Assembly: GCA_003260075.1 (NCBI GenBank)
Contig: QLIY01000011.1
Coordinates: forward strand, 297,063 to 361,062
Reading direction: 5' to 3'
From: Phallusia mammillata
Lineage: Eukaryota > Chordata > Ascidiacea > Phlebobranchia > Ascidiidae
DNA: 64,000 bases
The notes under the pieces were generated by a model. That model was not told where the DNA came from, searched no databases, and saw nothing but the letters and a program-made list of their open reading frames with translations. This document shows, in pieces, positions 44,798 to 58,100 of this stretch; the first letter of the stretch is position 1, and each line of letters begins with the position of its first letter. A program made the position numbers and the translations under genes.

Positions 44798-46330
44798 TGC
44801 ATTAACTTTTCGTAATGCCAATGAAATTCAATAACTATACTATACATGTGCTTTGTTAATGTTTCTTTTTTTGCGTCGCCGCCTGTTTTGTTTTCGCGTC
44901 AAAAGCATTTGTTTACAACGTTTCGTGTTGCTACATGCCGAAATTGCAACGTGGGCGCCCTGATTTATGTCAAATTTATTTTGAATGCATCCTGTTCATC
45001 TCTTTTAGCCGCTAGGGTTCGCTACGGAGCATTTTCTTGGCAAATGCTTTTTGTGTCTGTGCAGTTTAATGCACGTTACGATGCGCTGCACTTTGTCGGA
45101 CCCTTTTTTAGTTGAATTCTTCTGCACATGAGTGTTGTGCGCTCGATGTTTCGTAGGTCAGTATAGGTCGAATAGCGCTATTAAAAAAACTTTTGCCGTT
45201 TCTAGTATAGGTCTGCAAGCTATGCTCAAACGCATACCATTTGAAAACGATCCTCTAAGTTACCTGGTTTTATTTTTGTTAAGCAACGGCTAATGTTATG
45301 ATCTTTTCTTACTCCTCTATGTTCATCTCAGAATTTGCACGTTGATCCGTACCAGGGGTTTATTTTGAGTTGAAAATGAACTGACAGCCTTTGGCGCGAC
45401 TTGAGGTCACTTATTCCATTGTAATGTGCACGTTACTGCAATTTTGTACAAGTAATTTTTCACTTTTAAACTCATCATGGCCTGCACTGTGGCACTTCAA
45501 CGGGTTTCGCAATCAAAAACGTCGTTTCTGGGTTGTCTTCCTAAACAACCTTTTACTTTATTAAGTCAATTGACATTTTAACCCATACAATAGGAACATT
45601 TTCTGTTTTTCGTTGCGCTTCTACATAATTTTCAAACAAATTGAGTTTTTCTACGGCACATGGTCCAAGCATGGCGCACGGTTAGATCTGGAAGAAGTTT
45701 AAACCTTTGTCGCCTAAATAAACGTGTCTTTTTACGGTGATTTTATGTTACAGATTAAATCGCTATGTTCAAAATCACCAAACATTTGCGCGATTTGCTG
45801 CGAATTCTTTCTTGTACTTTTGTCGTGTTGTCTTCTTTGTGTTTGTTCTATGCTCTTCGTTGTCTTACTTTGTGCCCGTTGTTTTATGCAAATAAGCTGG
45901 TTAACTATGTTTTCATGCAATAGCCGACACTTGGAAAAAGACAACTCCATACACGGTGCCTTTTTAATTTTTAAAACACTATCTTGGTATTCAATAAGTT
46001 CCGATTATATTTTAATGGTAAACCAACATTCTATGTGTGATTTTTAAATGATTTCATCCCTAACAAACATATAGCCTACTAAAGGCTTATGTCGTCGGTG
46101 CAAAACAATGGATTTTTGTCACTTTTCTTACTTCCAATGGTTCGATGTCCCAAGTTTTTGTCAAGTGAACTTGTCCAGTCTTTGTGTAAACTGTGTTTTC
46201 GTAAATTTACGACTCTCCTATTGTTCGCTGCCGGAAATGTTGACTGTTGACGTTTTCTGCTGGCTTCGTCTACTTTCAGTATTAAAACGGATTTTCGAAC
46301 AAACAACAAAGTGCTCATGGTAGCCTACAA

Positions 46331-46555
46331 AGATTTCATGCAAGTTGGAAGTCACAGGTTATTGTTGCGCCAATGATAGCCTATATTTTTGTCCAGCAGC
46401 CCAGGTCAGACGCAAGACGATTTTATATGAAAACACCCCCCCCCCACAAAGATTTCATGCAAGTTGGAAGTCACAGGTTATTGTTGCGCCAATAATAGCC
46501 TATATTTTTGTTCAGCAGCCCAGGTCAGACGCAAGACGATTTTATATGAAAACGA
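46331..46555 (+). repeat. Allelic duplicate around a 10-C tract
   Basis: acaaagatttcatgcaagtt through gacgattttatatgaaaac occurs at 46328-46434 and again at 46446-46554. They are separated by exactly ten C (46436-46445), with only a few differences. Confidence 0.8.
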
Positions 46556-46957
46556 AGCGGAACATGCGCAAATTCTCATGATGAGTTTTGTTTTTGTCTG
46601 ACAGTAGTTTCACTAAAATGAGACAATTGTCTTTGTTTCCAGACGAACAAACTTTCACCAGCATATTTTGTGAACTGCGAAAGGCTTATGGGGTAATTCC
46701 CCTTTTGGACCAAACGTTCTTTTCAGATAATCCAAACTAGTGGAGTGTTTTTTGGTGTATGAAATCGTTACCTTTTAAAATTAGAACAAATAGGTATTTA
46801 AATTAATTGCATAAAAATTTAGTATTATTTTTTTATGTCGTGATAATCAATAATTATGCTCAAAAGTTGTTTATATTTTTTTTAAATATTCTCTGGTAGA
46901 GGATTTTAAAATAGTTTTCTTCTGAGAGTCATTTAAATTCTTGAAATGGTTTGAAGT

Positions 46958-48570
46958 GGACAGTGGGCGTCTCTTATGTTTGTTTTGTGGATTTTGTGAG
47001 CTGCAGTCTTTAGGAAGTTTCCTTTAACTTCTTAACATGTTGTCGAGCAATAAGATCGATGTTTGTACTATGCAGAAGTGCAGATAAAGTATTTTAAATT
47101 AGTTAAGACGTTTTGTCGATAAACGTCCAACGAAGTTTTATTGTGTTGATTGTTTTCCTTTTTGATTACTTACAGTATTTAGTGTAGCATATCAGATAAG
47201 CATTTCTTAGTGTTGTCTATGCAAAGTTTTTCCAGTAATTTTTTTTTGGATCAACCATATTAATTTAAGGTTGGTTTGTTTGTTTACATTTCTTAGATTT
47301 TTTTTCACCACAGTTCCCCTTTGAAAAAAGCTGCCAGTAGTTTGGAAAGTGGTGTTGAATATGCATGATACCAAAGTCCCTAGTAGTAATTACTACTTTG
47401 TGTTAATTACCTTTTTCTGCAACAAAATTTATAAACATTGGCTTTAGTTTAGATTAGACCACCAGTCAATGTTCACAGAAATGTCAATGATTATGACTTG
47501 TTGTACATTTTTTTTTAATATATTTTGTTTAAGATCCTCAAGAAACAGAGAAAAAATCGAGACCTTATGTCTCCTGTAAAAATCAAAAAAATCCAGCTGC
47601 TCTTTTGCTACTGCTTGTGTTTCAATTTTGCTTCCAGTGTGCTTTGTTTAGACCAGGGGTTCCCAACCTTTTTACGATCTCGCACCACTTGGACGCTCGG
47701 TACTGCCACATGTACCACTTCTTGCAGAACGACTTATAAACGAATCATATTTTAATATTGGCCTACTAAAATAACACTAAAGCACCACAACTAAATGTCA
47801 TGAGATTTTTGTTTACTGTCCACTAATTAGTCGATGTGCGGTGTTTATTTGCCAACAGCGCACCGAAAGTCATTTCCGGGCGCGCCCAGTCGGTTTCGAT
47901 TTTTTGATTTAATGTTTATCATGACTGAAAATCCCTGCTCGCATTCCCACGTGGAAGGGAAAATCAGTAGCTGTGGAACAGCATGGGAAGCTAGCATTGA
48001 ATATGAAGAGGCCATACTGAGCCTCTAGTTTATTAGAACATTCCTTGTGTAGGTCTTTGTGAGAAAAAATACGGAAGCTACTTGCGTACCACCTGAAAAA
48101 CCTTCGCGCACCACTAGTGGTTTGCGTACCGCAGGTTGGGAACCCCTGGTTTAGATTGCCTTCTTTCATTCCTGAATTGGTGACTTTTGACACTCATTGT
48201 GCTTTGTTGCTCAATGTATAATCACCAATCTAAAGTAGCTATTTTTATGTGTTTGTTAAACCCCCCCCCCGTGGACAGTGGGCGTCTCTTATGTTTGTTT
48301 TGTGGATTTTGTGAGCTGTAGTCTTTAGGAAGTTTCCTTTTACTTCTTAGCATGTTGTCGAGCAATAAGATATATGTTTGTACTGTGCAGAAGTGCAGAT
48401 AAAATATTTTAAATTAGTTAAGACGTTTTGTTGATAAACGTCCAACGAAGTTTTATTGTGTTGATTGTTTTCCTTTCCCCCCCCCCTACTTACAGTATTT
48501 AGTGTAGCATATCAGACAAGCATTTCTTAGTGTTGTCTATGCAAAGATTTACCAGTAATTTGATTTTTAT
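46958..48570 (+). repeat. Haplotype duplicate with and without a hAT insertion
   Basis: 46958-47163 recurs at 48271-48476, and 47170-47250 recurs at 48487-48567. 10-C tracts lie at 48261-48270 and 48477-48486. The hAT element at 47654-48148 lies in only one of the copies. Confidence 0.75.
47654..48148 (+). mobile_element. hAT-type MITE, 495 bp
   Basis: Starts caggggttcccaacctttt and ends aggttgggaacccctg. The flanking 8-bp repeats are gtttagac and gtttagat (7 of 8). A diverged relative lies at about 54130-54338. Confidence 0.85.
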
Positions 48571-49109
48571 GTGTTTGTTAGAAAAAACAAAAAAATCTAG
48601 ATATTAGGGAATCACAGCTTGTGTAAGCAAATCTTTTGAATGTATATTTACAGATGCATGATTGTAAACCCAATATTTTGTTTTTAAAACCTATGGGGTA
48701 CCATATTTGTTTCTAACATTTTAAATCCTAGAGATAAAGATTTAATGTATTAAATGTTGCTTCCTGCGATAGGTCAAATTTGCCTAATTATGTAGCAGTG
48801 TTATCAATAATTTAAAAAGCTAATCATGTTTTTAAGACATACCACAGTTAATATGATATAAGGTTGCATAAATTATTTTTAAATTGTATTTGTTAGTTTA
48901 TGATTTTACCCTGCAATTTTGTAGGATCGTTTTGGTTACACGGCTGTAATCACTATAATTCAATTGAAATTTGTTTGTTATGTTACTTAATCATCAAATA
49001 TCACCAGCAATTTTTTACAGTTTCCTTTTTTCAGGTTCTATTTGATTTTAGAAGTAGTGTGTTGCTTGTAACCGTATCTTTATAATTCTTGTATATTGTC
49101 GATGTCAAA

Positions 49110-52100
49110 ATGAAGAGGTTTTTCAAAAAGAAGAAATCCGCCTCGGAAACTGGAAGTTTAGCGAGCGGTGGCAAATCAGAATCTGGCTACAACATTCAAA
49201 CTAAAAAGGAATTAACCAAACTCCACAAAGCTGCTTTCACAGGAGATTTATCAAAGTTGAAATCTCTTCTCAAAAAGGGAGATGTTAATCAGCTTGACAA
49301 AGAAAACAGGCAAGTAAAACTAATTTGTTAAAAGAAGCAGTGCTGTTAGTTTAGTTGTACTTTTCAATGCAGTTCAAAACGTTTGAACATAAGAGGCTTC
49401 ATTCGGCTTTACGTTTTTTTCAGAATTTTATGTTGATAAATCTACCATTGGGATCTGGTTTAGGCTGAGTTTCAGACTTACGATTTTAGGTTTTGGCCCT
49501 AATTAATGATTCCAGACGTGCACTTTTGGTTTTTGGCAACAATTTTGGTTTCAAGATTGCATTTTTTAGCTTGGCTCACCTACAGCTCTTAAAAAAAGTA
49601 TCACAATAGGATTTAAAATGATGTATTTGTTACTTTATGCATGTAGGACACCGCTTCATCTTGCTTGTAGCAATGGAAAGATAGATGCAATCATCATGCT
49701 TGCTGGTCAACATGGTTGCAACCTTAATCTGTGTGACAATGATAAACGCTCCCCACTCATGATTTTAGTTCAGTGTCAATTTTACAACTGCATGAATGTT
49801 CTCCTACAGAAAGGTAGGAACAATAATACCCAACACATTATTTTTAAGATGGAGTGTTTTTTATCCCTTTATATTTCACATTTATCCTGGGTATGTTACA
49901 ATGAACACAGTGCTTTAAATAAATAAAAACTTTATCTGTCTGCTTCTTTGATCAAGATTTGGCAAGATTGCCAAACTTTGTTTTCACTTTTTTCTAACTA
50001 GATTTATATGTTCAAAATATCTCAGGAAAAAACAAAATGACAAACAAGATAGGATCACATATATACTATAAAAATAAATTGGTTTCCATAATCTTTTTTT
50101 GATGGCATTCTACGTTTACAAAACTGAACCTATCTGTCTTGTACAGCAAGATTTTCAGAAACACAATTTTTATTCCTTCTTTAAGAAAAGCAAATGGGAA
50201 CAGAATAGCGATTGTAAAGTGATGCTAACCTATATCTTAATTCTTCATTTCAATTTCAATTAAATTTAAACACATGCTCACCTGTTTTTGAAACATGAAT
50301 ATATATGTTTTCATAGTGTACACATATGTAGACGTTTTTCAGAAGAATATTTTCCAGTTAGAGTTATGTGTAATAGCAAGTAGCCCCTTCTTGTGTAATA
50401 TTTACAACACAGCACAGTTTTGTCACAAAATACATTTTATAATTTCTTTGACCTGAACATAACATTTGATTTAAAGATGCTGATGTCAATTTATCGGACA
50501 TCAATGGCAACACTGCCCTCCATCTTGCTGCCAGCATTCCCAGCAGTGACTTGTGCATTTCTCTGATTGACTACCATGCTGATGTTCATGCAAAGAATAA
50601 GGTACATTGTAAAGATACATGTGAATATGTAAAAAGGAAAAGGCTGAACTACATTAAATTTCTTCCCCCCCCCCATCGTAGGGGTTCGGCCGTTATAAAA
50701 AGGTTAAGAACCACTGTTCTAAACCAAGTTTTTTATATAATTTTAACAAAATAATATTATTGTCTACAAATTGTGTAACTTTTATATTTATTAACAGTGA
50801 TACCAACGTTGTATCACTATTCAATTGGTTTCATTACTTTGTGCCATTTGCACTTTTCGATAACTACAAATTAACTGAGTTAGAATGTAAGGGCATGAAA
50901 GAATGTTGAAGTGTTACCACTTGACTCTTGGAAGTCACTTTGATGAGTTTCCTCTTAAACTGGTGGCAATTGGCCCATTGATGATCTTAGAATTGTCGCT
51001 TAAGTTTTGCTATTTGTTTGTGTAGGATGGTTCAACACCACTGCATCTGGCATCATCAGCAGCGGAGTCGGAAAATGTGATAAAAACCTTGCTGGATGAT
51101 GGAGCACAAATTAATGCAAAAGACAACAACGGAAAGTAGGTTTGCATTTTTATTGGTGCAAAAACAACTTTTTTCAAAAAAATGATGTTTTGTTCTGTGA
51201 TTGAATGCAACCCCCCCCCCTTTCATTACTTTGTGCCATTTGCACTTTTCGATAACTACAAATTAACTGAGTTAGAATGTAAGAGCATGAAAGAATGTTG
51301 AAGTGTTACCACTTGACTCTTGGAAGTCACTTTGATGAGTTTCCTCTTAAACTGGTGGCAATTGACCTATTGAAGATCTTAGAATTGTCGTTTAAGGTAT
51401 ACTGTTTGTTTGTGTAGGATGGTTCAACACCACTTCATCTGGCATCATCAGTCCCCCCCCCCTATATATAAATGGTACATTGTGATTTTAATGAAACATG
51501 GTTTTATACTCGAGCATACTAAAAAATTTGAATAAAAATTCTAAGTTTCAGCGGTCTTCCTACCAATGACATTTAAATCTGAAAGCAGTCTTGTAAATTC
51601 CACACTATTATTGTATCCAACTCTGATATTTACTCTGTAAACAAACTGTGCATATGGTACATCCTGACAATGTCTATGTCACATATTCACAATCTTTTGT
51701 TTTCATACACCCATGGATATAAACAGAAAAGATTACCTAGAATAGTCCAGTACCTTTGGAGGGATATATTTGGGCATTATATATAAGTGTACTCTGTTGA
51801 TATTTAAGCACATCAGTGCTATGCTGTAGCACACAAGACCACAGACATCTTAGGTCCTCTTTCAGCCCTTTAAAAAATATTTTACATTCCACACATACAT
51901 TATATTTCTTCTCCCTACCCAGTGGAATGGTATTTGCGTAGTTTATTTTACGTCCAGTGGGTAAAATAGCAGAAATGGTTTACTTATATGACATATAATA
52001 TGACTGAATATAGATCGGGTTTCATATTCATTTTGTGTTCACTTGTGAGTTGTGACAATAATAACAAAGAATCTATTGTTTTGATAAGAAGTGTGTGTCA

Positions 52101-55100
52101 GGCATTTGGTGTGGCACCCAAACATATGTGTCATAACTGAATGAATTTTTTGTTAGGTCCGTGTATATTGTTCCCCGGCTAAAAGTTTACTATGACAAAA
52201 GATTGCTCTATTTTGATTGTAACTGTTTTGTGAGGGGACACAATTTTGTGGTATGTTTTTAATATTTTCAGCAACTGTTTTATCTTTCCCACATTATGAA
52301 CCAAGTCAGATTGAGTTTATGCCCAAAAACTATTTTTATCCATGCAAGGTCTTTTTTAAATTTGTAATGCAAAACTTTGTTGATATAGTATTCAATAGTT
52401 ATGATAAATAAACCAATTATTTTTATTTTTGTCAATTTTTAGGACTCCGCTGATGCTGGCTGCAAGCAGAGGTCACCTGGAAGTTGTGAAAGATCTTCTA
52501 AGCCAAGGAGCGGATTCATCACTTAGAGATGCAAAAGGATGGTGTGCAGATGACTATGCTAGCATGAGTGGCCATCATCCGTGAGTATTATGTTTCCAAT
52601 TCTGCAACAAAGCACTAATTTTAGGATTTTATGTTACATCAGCTTTTTACAAAATATTACCAAGGGGCTTTTGACAACTTTATGTTGCATCAGGTTTGCT
52701 GGAAATGTTTATATTCGTTTTAAAAAAATTATGTCCTCTATGTCTATCTGGAGTTTGCCATAGTTTTTTAATGAAATACTATTTTTTTCTTAAAGGTGTT
52801 TTTTCACATATTTAATGCTTATATTGCAGAATCTCACATGTTATTGTGGAGCACTCGGTAAAACAAAAGAAAACCCCATCGCGACAGTCACTTCAAAATG
52901 TCAGTACCGGTTCGGGCAGTCGGTTGTATGAAGACATTCCTGCGGTGTCTGTTGGAAACAAGAAAACACCTATTGAGAGTTCTTCAAACTTTTTAGTTGG
53001 AGGACCAGCAATGGATGCGGGAGGTAAATAATTTGTGCACAAACGTATGAAACAGAACAAAAATATATTTCTTTTCTGTACATGGAAAAGGTTTTATTAA
53101 AACTGTAAACTTATTTTATTGCCTTATTATGGAATTATTAATGATGATTTATAAACATAATTGTAGAAGGCACATACAATAGTTGACATATGAAACTTCA
53201 ACTGTGCACCAACTACAACTGAACAAACTTGAATGCCATTTTAGCAAGTTGCTACTTGCCACATGGACAAAATTACACATACATAAATAAGACACAACTG
53301 TTTAACTCAGCTGGGGGCAAAAGTTAATTAAAACAATTGTGAATGCTTTAGATCTTTCACAAGATGATGAATCACAGACTGTTAGCAGAATTTCCGATAA
53401 AGACTCATGGAACTCGGATTCTGACAGTTCACCACCTCAGGTATAGTTACACTTTTTTGTGTGTGTTTAAATGGCTAGGTTAGATACAAACACAATTTTA
53501 ACATCCAGTAATTAATTACAAAACAATGCAATAATGAAAACATGTTACAATATTTTTTTTAATTTTAATTTTGTTGTACAGAAATCTAGGCTGGGAAAAA
53601 ATGCTGGAGCGCCAAAAGTAAATGTAGCACAGTTTTTAAAGCAACGAGAACAAAACAAAAACCAGCCATCAAGCTCTTCTGCCAACCAATCACCTATAAC
53701 TGCAAAACCCCAATCCGTTTTTTCTGCAAAATCACCCTCCAAGGATAACATGGAAGTAACAGACTCACCTTCTCAAAACACTGCTCTGCGATCTCGTGGA
53801 TATGCGAGTAATTCCCAGAAAGGTGGCCAAGTTTCACCTGCCAAACCCCCTTTACCTAAAGGGAGGAGCAATGGAATGCAAAGTCCAGCTCTTCATCAGA
53901 GAGGAACTCAAGATGATGATGAGGACTCACCATGGGACAGTGAAGAGGAAAGTGATGGTGATGTACAAGAACAGATGAAAGATGATGCAGTGACTTCACC
54001 TGCAAGACATACAAAACCAAGCAGAGGTCAGAGTTTAATAGATATGTTAGAAGTTTGAAAATAACATTAGAACGTATTGAAAGAAAATAACTGTATTGAA
54101 AACCTTTTCAGCCTTATGCTCATCGCATACCACATCACAACTTTTTTCTATCGCTGTGTACTACCAAAACCCTTCAAATGGTTAGACCAAGTGATAGGCC
54201 TATTTTTCTTGTCTAGCCTGAAACTAAGGCTGATCAGTTGGGTCAGTTAAATTGCAATTATTGATAGCTACTCACGTATCACCTAAAAAGCTCTAGTGTA
54301 TTACCAATGGTGCGCATACCACTGGTTGAGAACCACCGGTATTGTTATGATGCGGCAAGTTTGATTTTTTTTTTGCAGACATTATCAATGAACTTGGACT
54401 TAGTGCTGCTGACATCAACCAGATATATGACAACAATGAATCTGACATGAGTTCAATGCGGAGTCAGTCACCTGAAAAACCGACTCCTTCAACACCCATC
54501 TACAGTCAGGTACAGAGGAAAAAGAAATTATCACTTGATCAATCCGACTCAGAAGAAAATTCATCCTCCTGGGATGATGAATCCGATATAGAAGAGGGAC
54601 CAAGGGATAAGCAAGGTTAGATTTTAATTATTTTTACCCTACGATTTGCGTGACTTAATATAGGGCAGCTTACTTTTTGAATGTCATGACTAGTTTTTAA
54701 CCGCCCTGTGTTTTGGCATAATATGCGTTCTGTTTCGTTTGCATGTAGACGTTTTTACAATAATTTCCTAATGTCACAACGTTAGGCCTAAATTCGATGG
54801 CGTTTTAGCCTACATTCGATTTAACACCTTACATTCAAGGGCAGTTAAAAATCGATGTAAATACGAAATGTAAAAGAAACGTTATTTTAAGTGTAAGTTT
54901 TAATGGCAAGTTGTGGTGCGAAAGATGAACAAATAGTTGTGGGAACGACTGCTTTTGGGATTACAGCAAAATTTGGTCCTAACATTATAATTAAGGTTCA
55001 CTCGGTGCAAGATTGCAGATGCGGTTTTACATAATCTGGGCGTGACCAAAATTATCTGCGATTGACTTCACCATGCTGGGGCTGTTATAATCTAAAATGC

Positions 55101-58100
55101 TTTCGTGTTGTCAAAACACATCGCGCCTTCAGTATTTTCACAACAACACTCCTGTGGTTTAAACACGACTTGTGTCCGGACTTACAAGCCTCGTTCATGC
55201 GGTTTCAACAAGCCCTAAGTGTTTCAACATGAATCGCGAAGACTACTTCAAAGCCAAGAAGGGACTTGAAATTGTTCGCACAATATTTAAGAATTGTAAA
55301 TAGTTGGCATTATATTGTTTAGCAAACTGTTTCGTTTCGTGTTATCCGCACCCCGGAAATATCGACGTTGTTACCAAGCAACAGTAGCAATGTGGGTTAA
55401 GTATATACGCTGTAACGAAAGTAAACTACCACTAGTGTTTGTTCAGCGATTTAAAGAGTTTAATTGCACTTCGGACTTTATGTGGTTCAATGATAAACAG
55501 CAATGGCGAATGTTTTTATTTTAATTTTTAAAGCCTCATGGAGATAACTAAACCCGTCAAATTGTGTTGTTTGTTTTCGATCATACTTTCAGGCACAAAC
55601 AGAAAAAGGCTTTTCGATACCTTAACTCAGGGGTGGGCAAACTTTTCAGTGCAAGGGCCGCATTAAAAAGTTTATAATCTTATCGGGCCGCATGGTATTT
55701 CACCAACGGCCGCCAATTTCTTGCTTGTTGTTTTGTTTTGAAACAACTGATGCAAAGAATAAGGTTTGTATCATATATATACCATTTAAAGTCGCCTAAG
55801 ATGCTCTGATTAACAATTTCTAACTTGTGCATAAATTTAGCTGAACGGAGCTAACTGTTTATGACGTCATAAACTGTATTGTGACGATTGCAGTGCCTGT
55901 TTTTTCGCATTGTTTGCACATAATAAGCGGATAAAAAGCCTGGCACATATGGTTACTAGACTGCTAATCTTTTTTCCAGTCCCACGAAATCTGTTTTAGC
56001 AGTTTAAAAATCAAAATATTTAGCAAAATAGATTGCGGCCGCAGGTTGTGCACCCCTGCGCAAAATTATTACATAGTATATTTTCAGCTTTATGCAAATA
56101 CGTTTGTTCATGACTGTACAAACATTGGTTGAAACGCTACAATTGTAATTGTTTCAAAAAAACAAGCGTTTGTTGCAACAAAGGCTGAACCACGTTTTTT
56201 GTTGATAAAGTCCGAGTGCCAACATTAAACAAAAAGTACTGCAACGACCTAAACATGATCCAAAGTGACCAAAGTTTGGGCGTCAACAGTGCAAAGTGGG
56301 CTGTTTTTGAAAACGTGAATCGCTTTTACTTTTATCGAACGAAGAAATTGTGTCAAGTGACGATTTGCATAATAACGTGGCAGAAACAACAGGCTCAAGC
56401 ACGTGAAAAGTATCTGTGTTTAGTTCCAAAGTATCGAACGGGTACAGATACTGCATATGGCATTGGTATCGGCAAGTCGCACCCCCGGTATTTTTAAAAC
56501 TCTGCGCCTGTGCTCATAGTACTATTCAGCGTTACTCGGAAACATTTGGCGGGCCGCATGAACTCCTTTGCCGGGCCGCATGCGGCCCGCGGGCCGTAGT
56601 TTGCCCACCCCTGCCTTAACTAGTAGGAACGTTTTATAGGCTCATTTTGCTTTTTTGCTGAGTACATTTATCTTTCAGTTTTCATGTAAATTTGTATCGG
56701 TTGGTCATTTGAGCTTCTAGGTCCAAACTTTATGACCCCAGGTTTAAATATTATATTGATTCACGGCTCATAAACTTGTTATGCGTTGCATTCAAAAACC
56801 GCCATTGAATTGGCGAGAATTTGTTTGTATTTGCTGAACAGGAAACTTATGGTTGTTTTTGCGAAACGTTTTTCCGTGCAAAACATTTTAAAACAATCTC
56901 TTAATTTACAGAAGTCGGGGCAAAATGGGAAAAGAACGGCTATGTAAATTTTTCTGTAACCTTTTTTACAGCCACGATTTTTTGATTTTTTAAACAAACA
57001 CATTGTTTTTCAGCGTTAACTGACATTATTGCGGAATCTTCTGCGTTTAAGTTCGATGACGAAATCAGCGATCAGGATGACGACATTGAACGAGCTGCGG
57101 CGCCCTCTAGTGTTCTGCAGCAGATCGAGGCCAATGAAGTTCGTGATGACGACAATGTTGATGACGATTCTTCGTCGTGGGATTCCGAGGTAGGACGTCA
57201 CATATAAGGAAAATATTTTCTTCTTACTACGATTCGAAATTGGCCTTAAGCAAAGATTTGTCTAACAAACTCTGAAGTTTGACATGCATTTCGGGTGTGA
57301 GTTTTTAAAAGCATAAAACATATGACCTAGTTGGGTAGAATTTAGTTTTATGACTTGTTTGCGTCTGTGTTTTACAGAATGTCGTTGAACGCCCAAGTAT
57401 TCCTCAATCATCGCCACTAAAGGTAAAAAACGATTGGATTTCCATTACCGATTTTTGTCACAAAAAGTGAATGATATGTTTTTCATATAATTGTCAAAAA
57501 CCATTTTTCACGACTGACGTTGTTATGCAGACAAGCGTGGATGGGGTGCTTTCCCCATCAGATGATGACGATGACGAATTTGACACAGAATCTGAAAGTA
57601 GCTGGGAAGCAGAAAATAGGTAAGAATGTGCTGTGTTATGTTACGTCAAAAATGCTGTGTTATGTTACGTCACATATCAAACGTCTTATCATGTTACGTC
57701 ATTGGCCTATCTATTGCGTTATAAACGTCGCTTTGTTGAACAGGAAAAAACATGACAACGCTAAAATTGCGGAACTACGTCTGGAAGAGGAAAGAAAACA
57801 ACGCGAAAAGGAAGAACAGGAGAGGTTGAGAGAAGAACGTCAGAGACTCCAGGAGGAGAAAGAGGAGCTGCAGAGAAGAGAGGAAGCAAAACGACAGGAG
57901 GAAGAGCTGAGGCGCCGAGAGGAAGAGGAAAAACAAAGGAGGGACGCGTTGGCGGAAGAAAAACGGAAACAACAAGCGAAGAAAGATAAACAAATGAAAA
58001 TTGCCATGGAGGCGATAGAGAAGAAAAGAAAGAGTGAGGAAGATAGGAAGAGAAAAGAAGAAGAGGTTGCAGAGAGGTTGAGGTTGGAAGCTGAAGAGAA

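Larger units (their letters stand above)
44798..49109. other. RNF123 to ANKRD26-like intergenic region
   Basis: About 4.3 kb. A candidate RNF123 poly(A) signal lies at 45717-45722. It also holds one hAT element (47654-48148) and two sets of allelic duplicates with 10-C tracts at 46436, 48261 and 48477. No convincing gene. A Cys/Leu-rich 107-codon ORF at 45724-46047 looks non-coding. Confidence 0.6.

Noticed and set aside
45724..46047. 107-codon Cys/Leu/Phe-rich frame after RNF123
   Set aside because: Hydrophobic look comes from T-rich DNA; it falls in the presumed 3' flank and has no family features.
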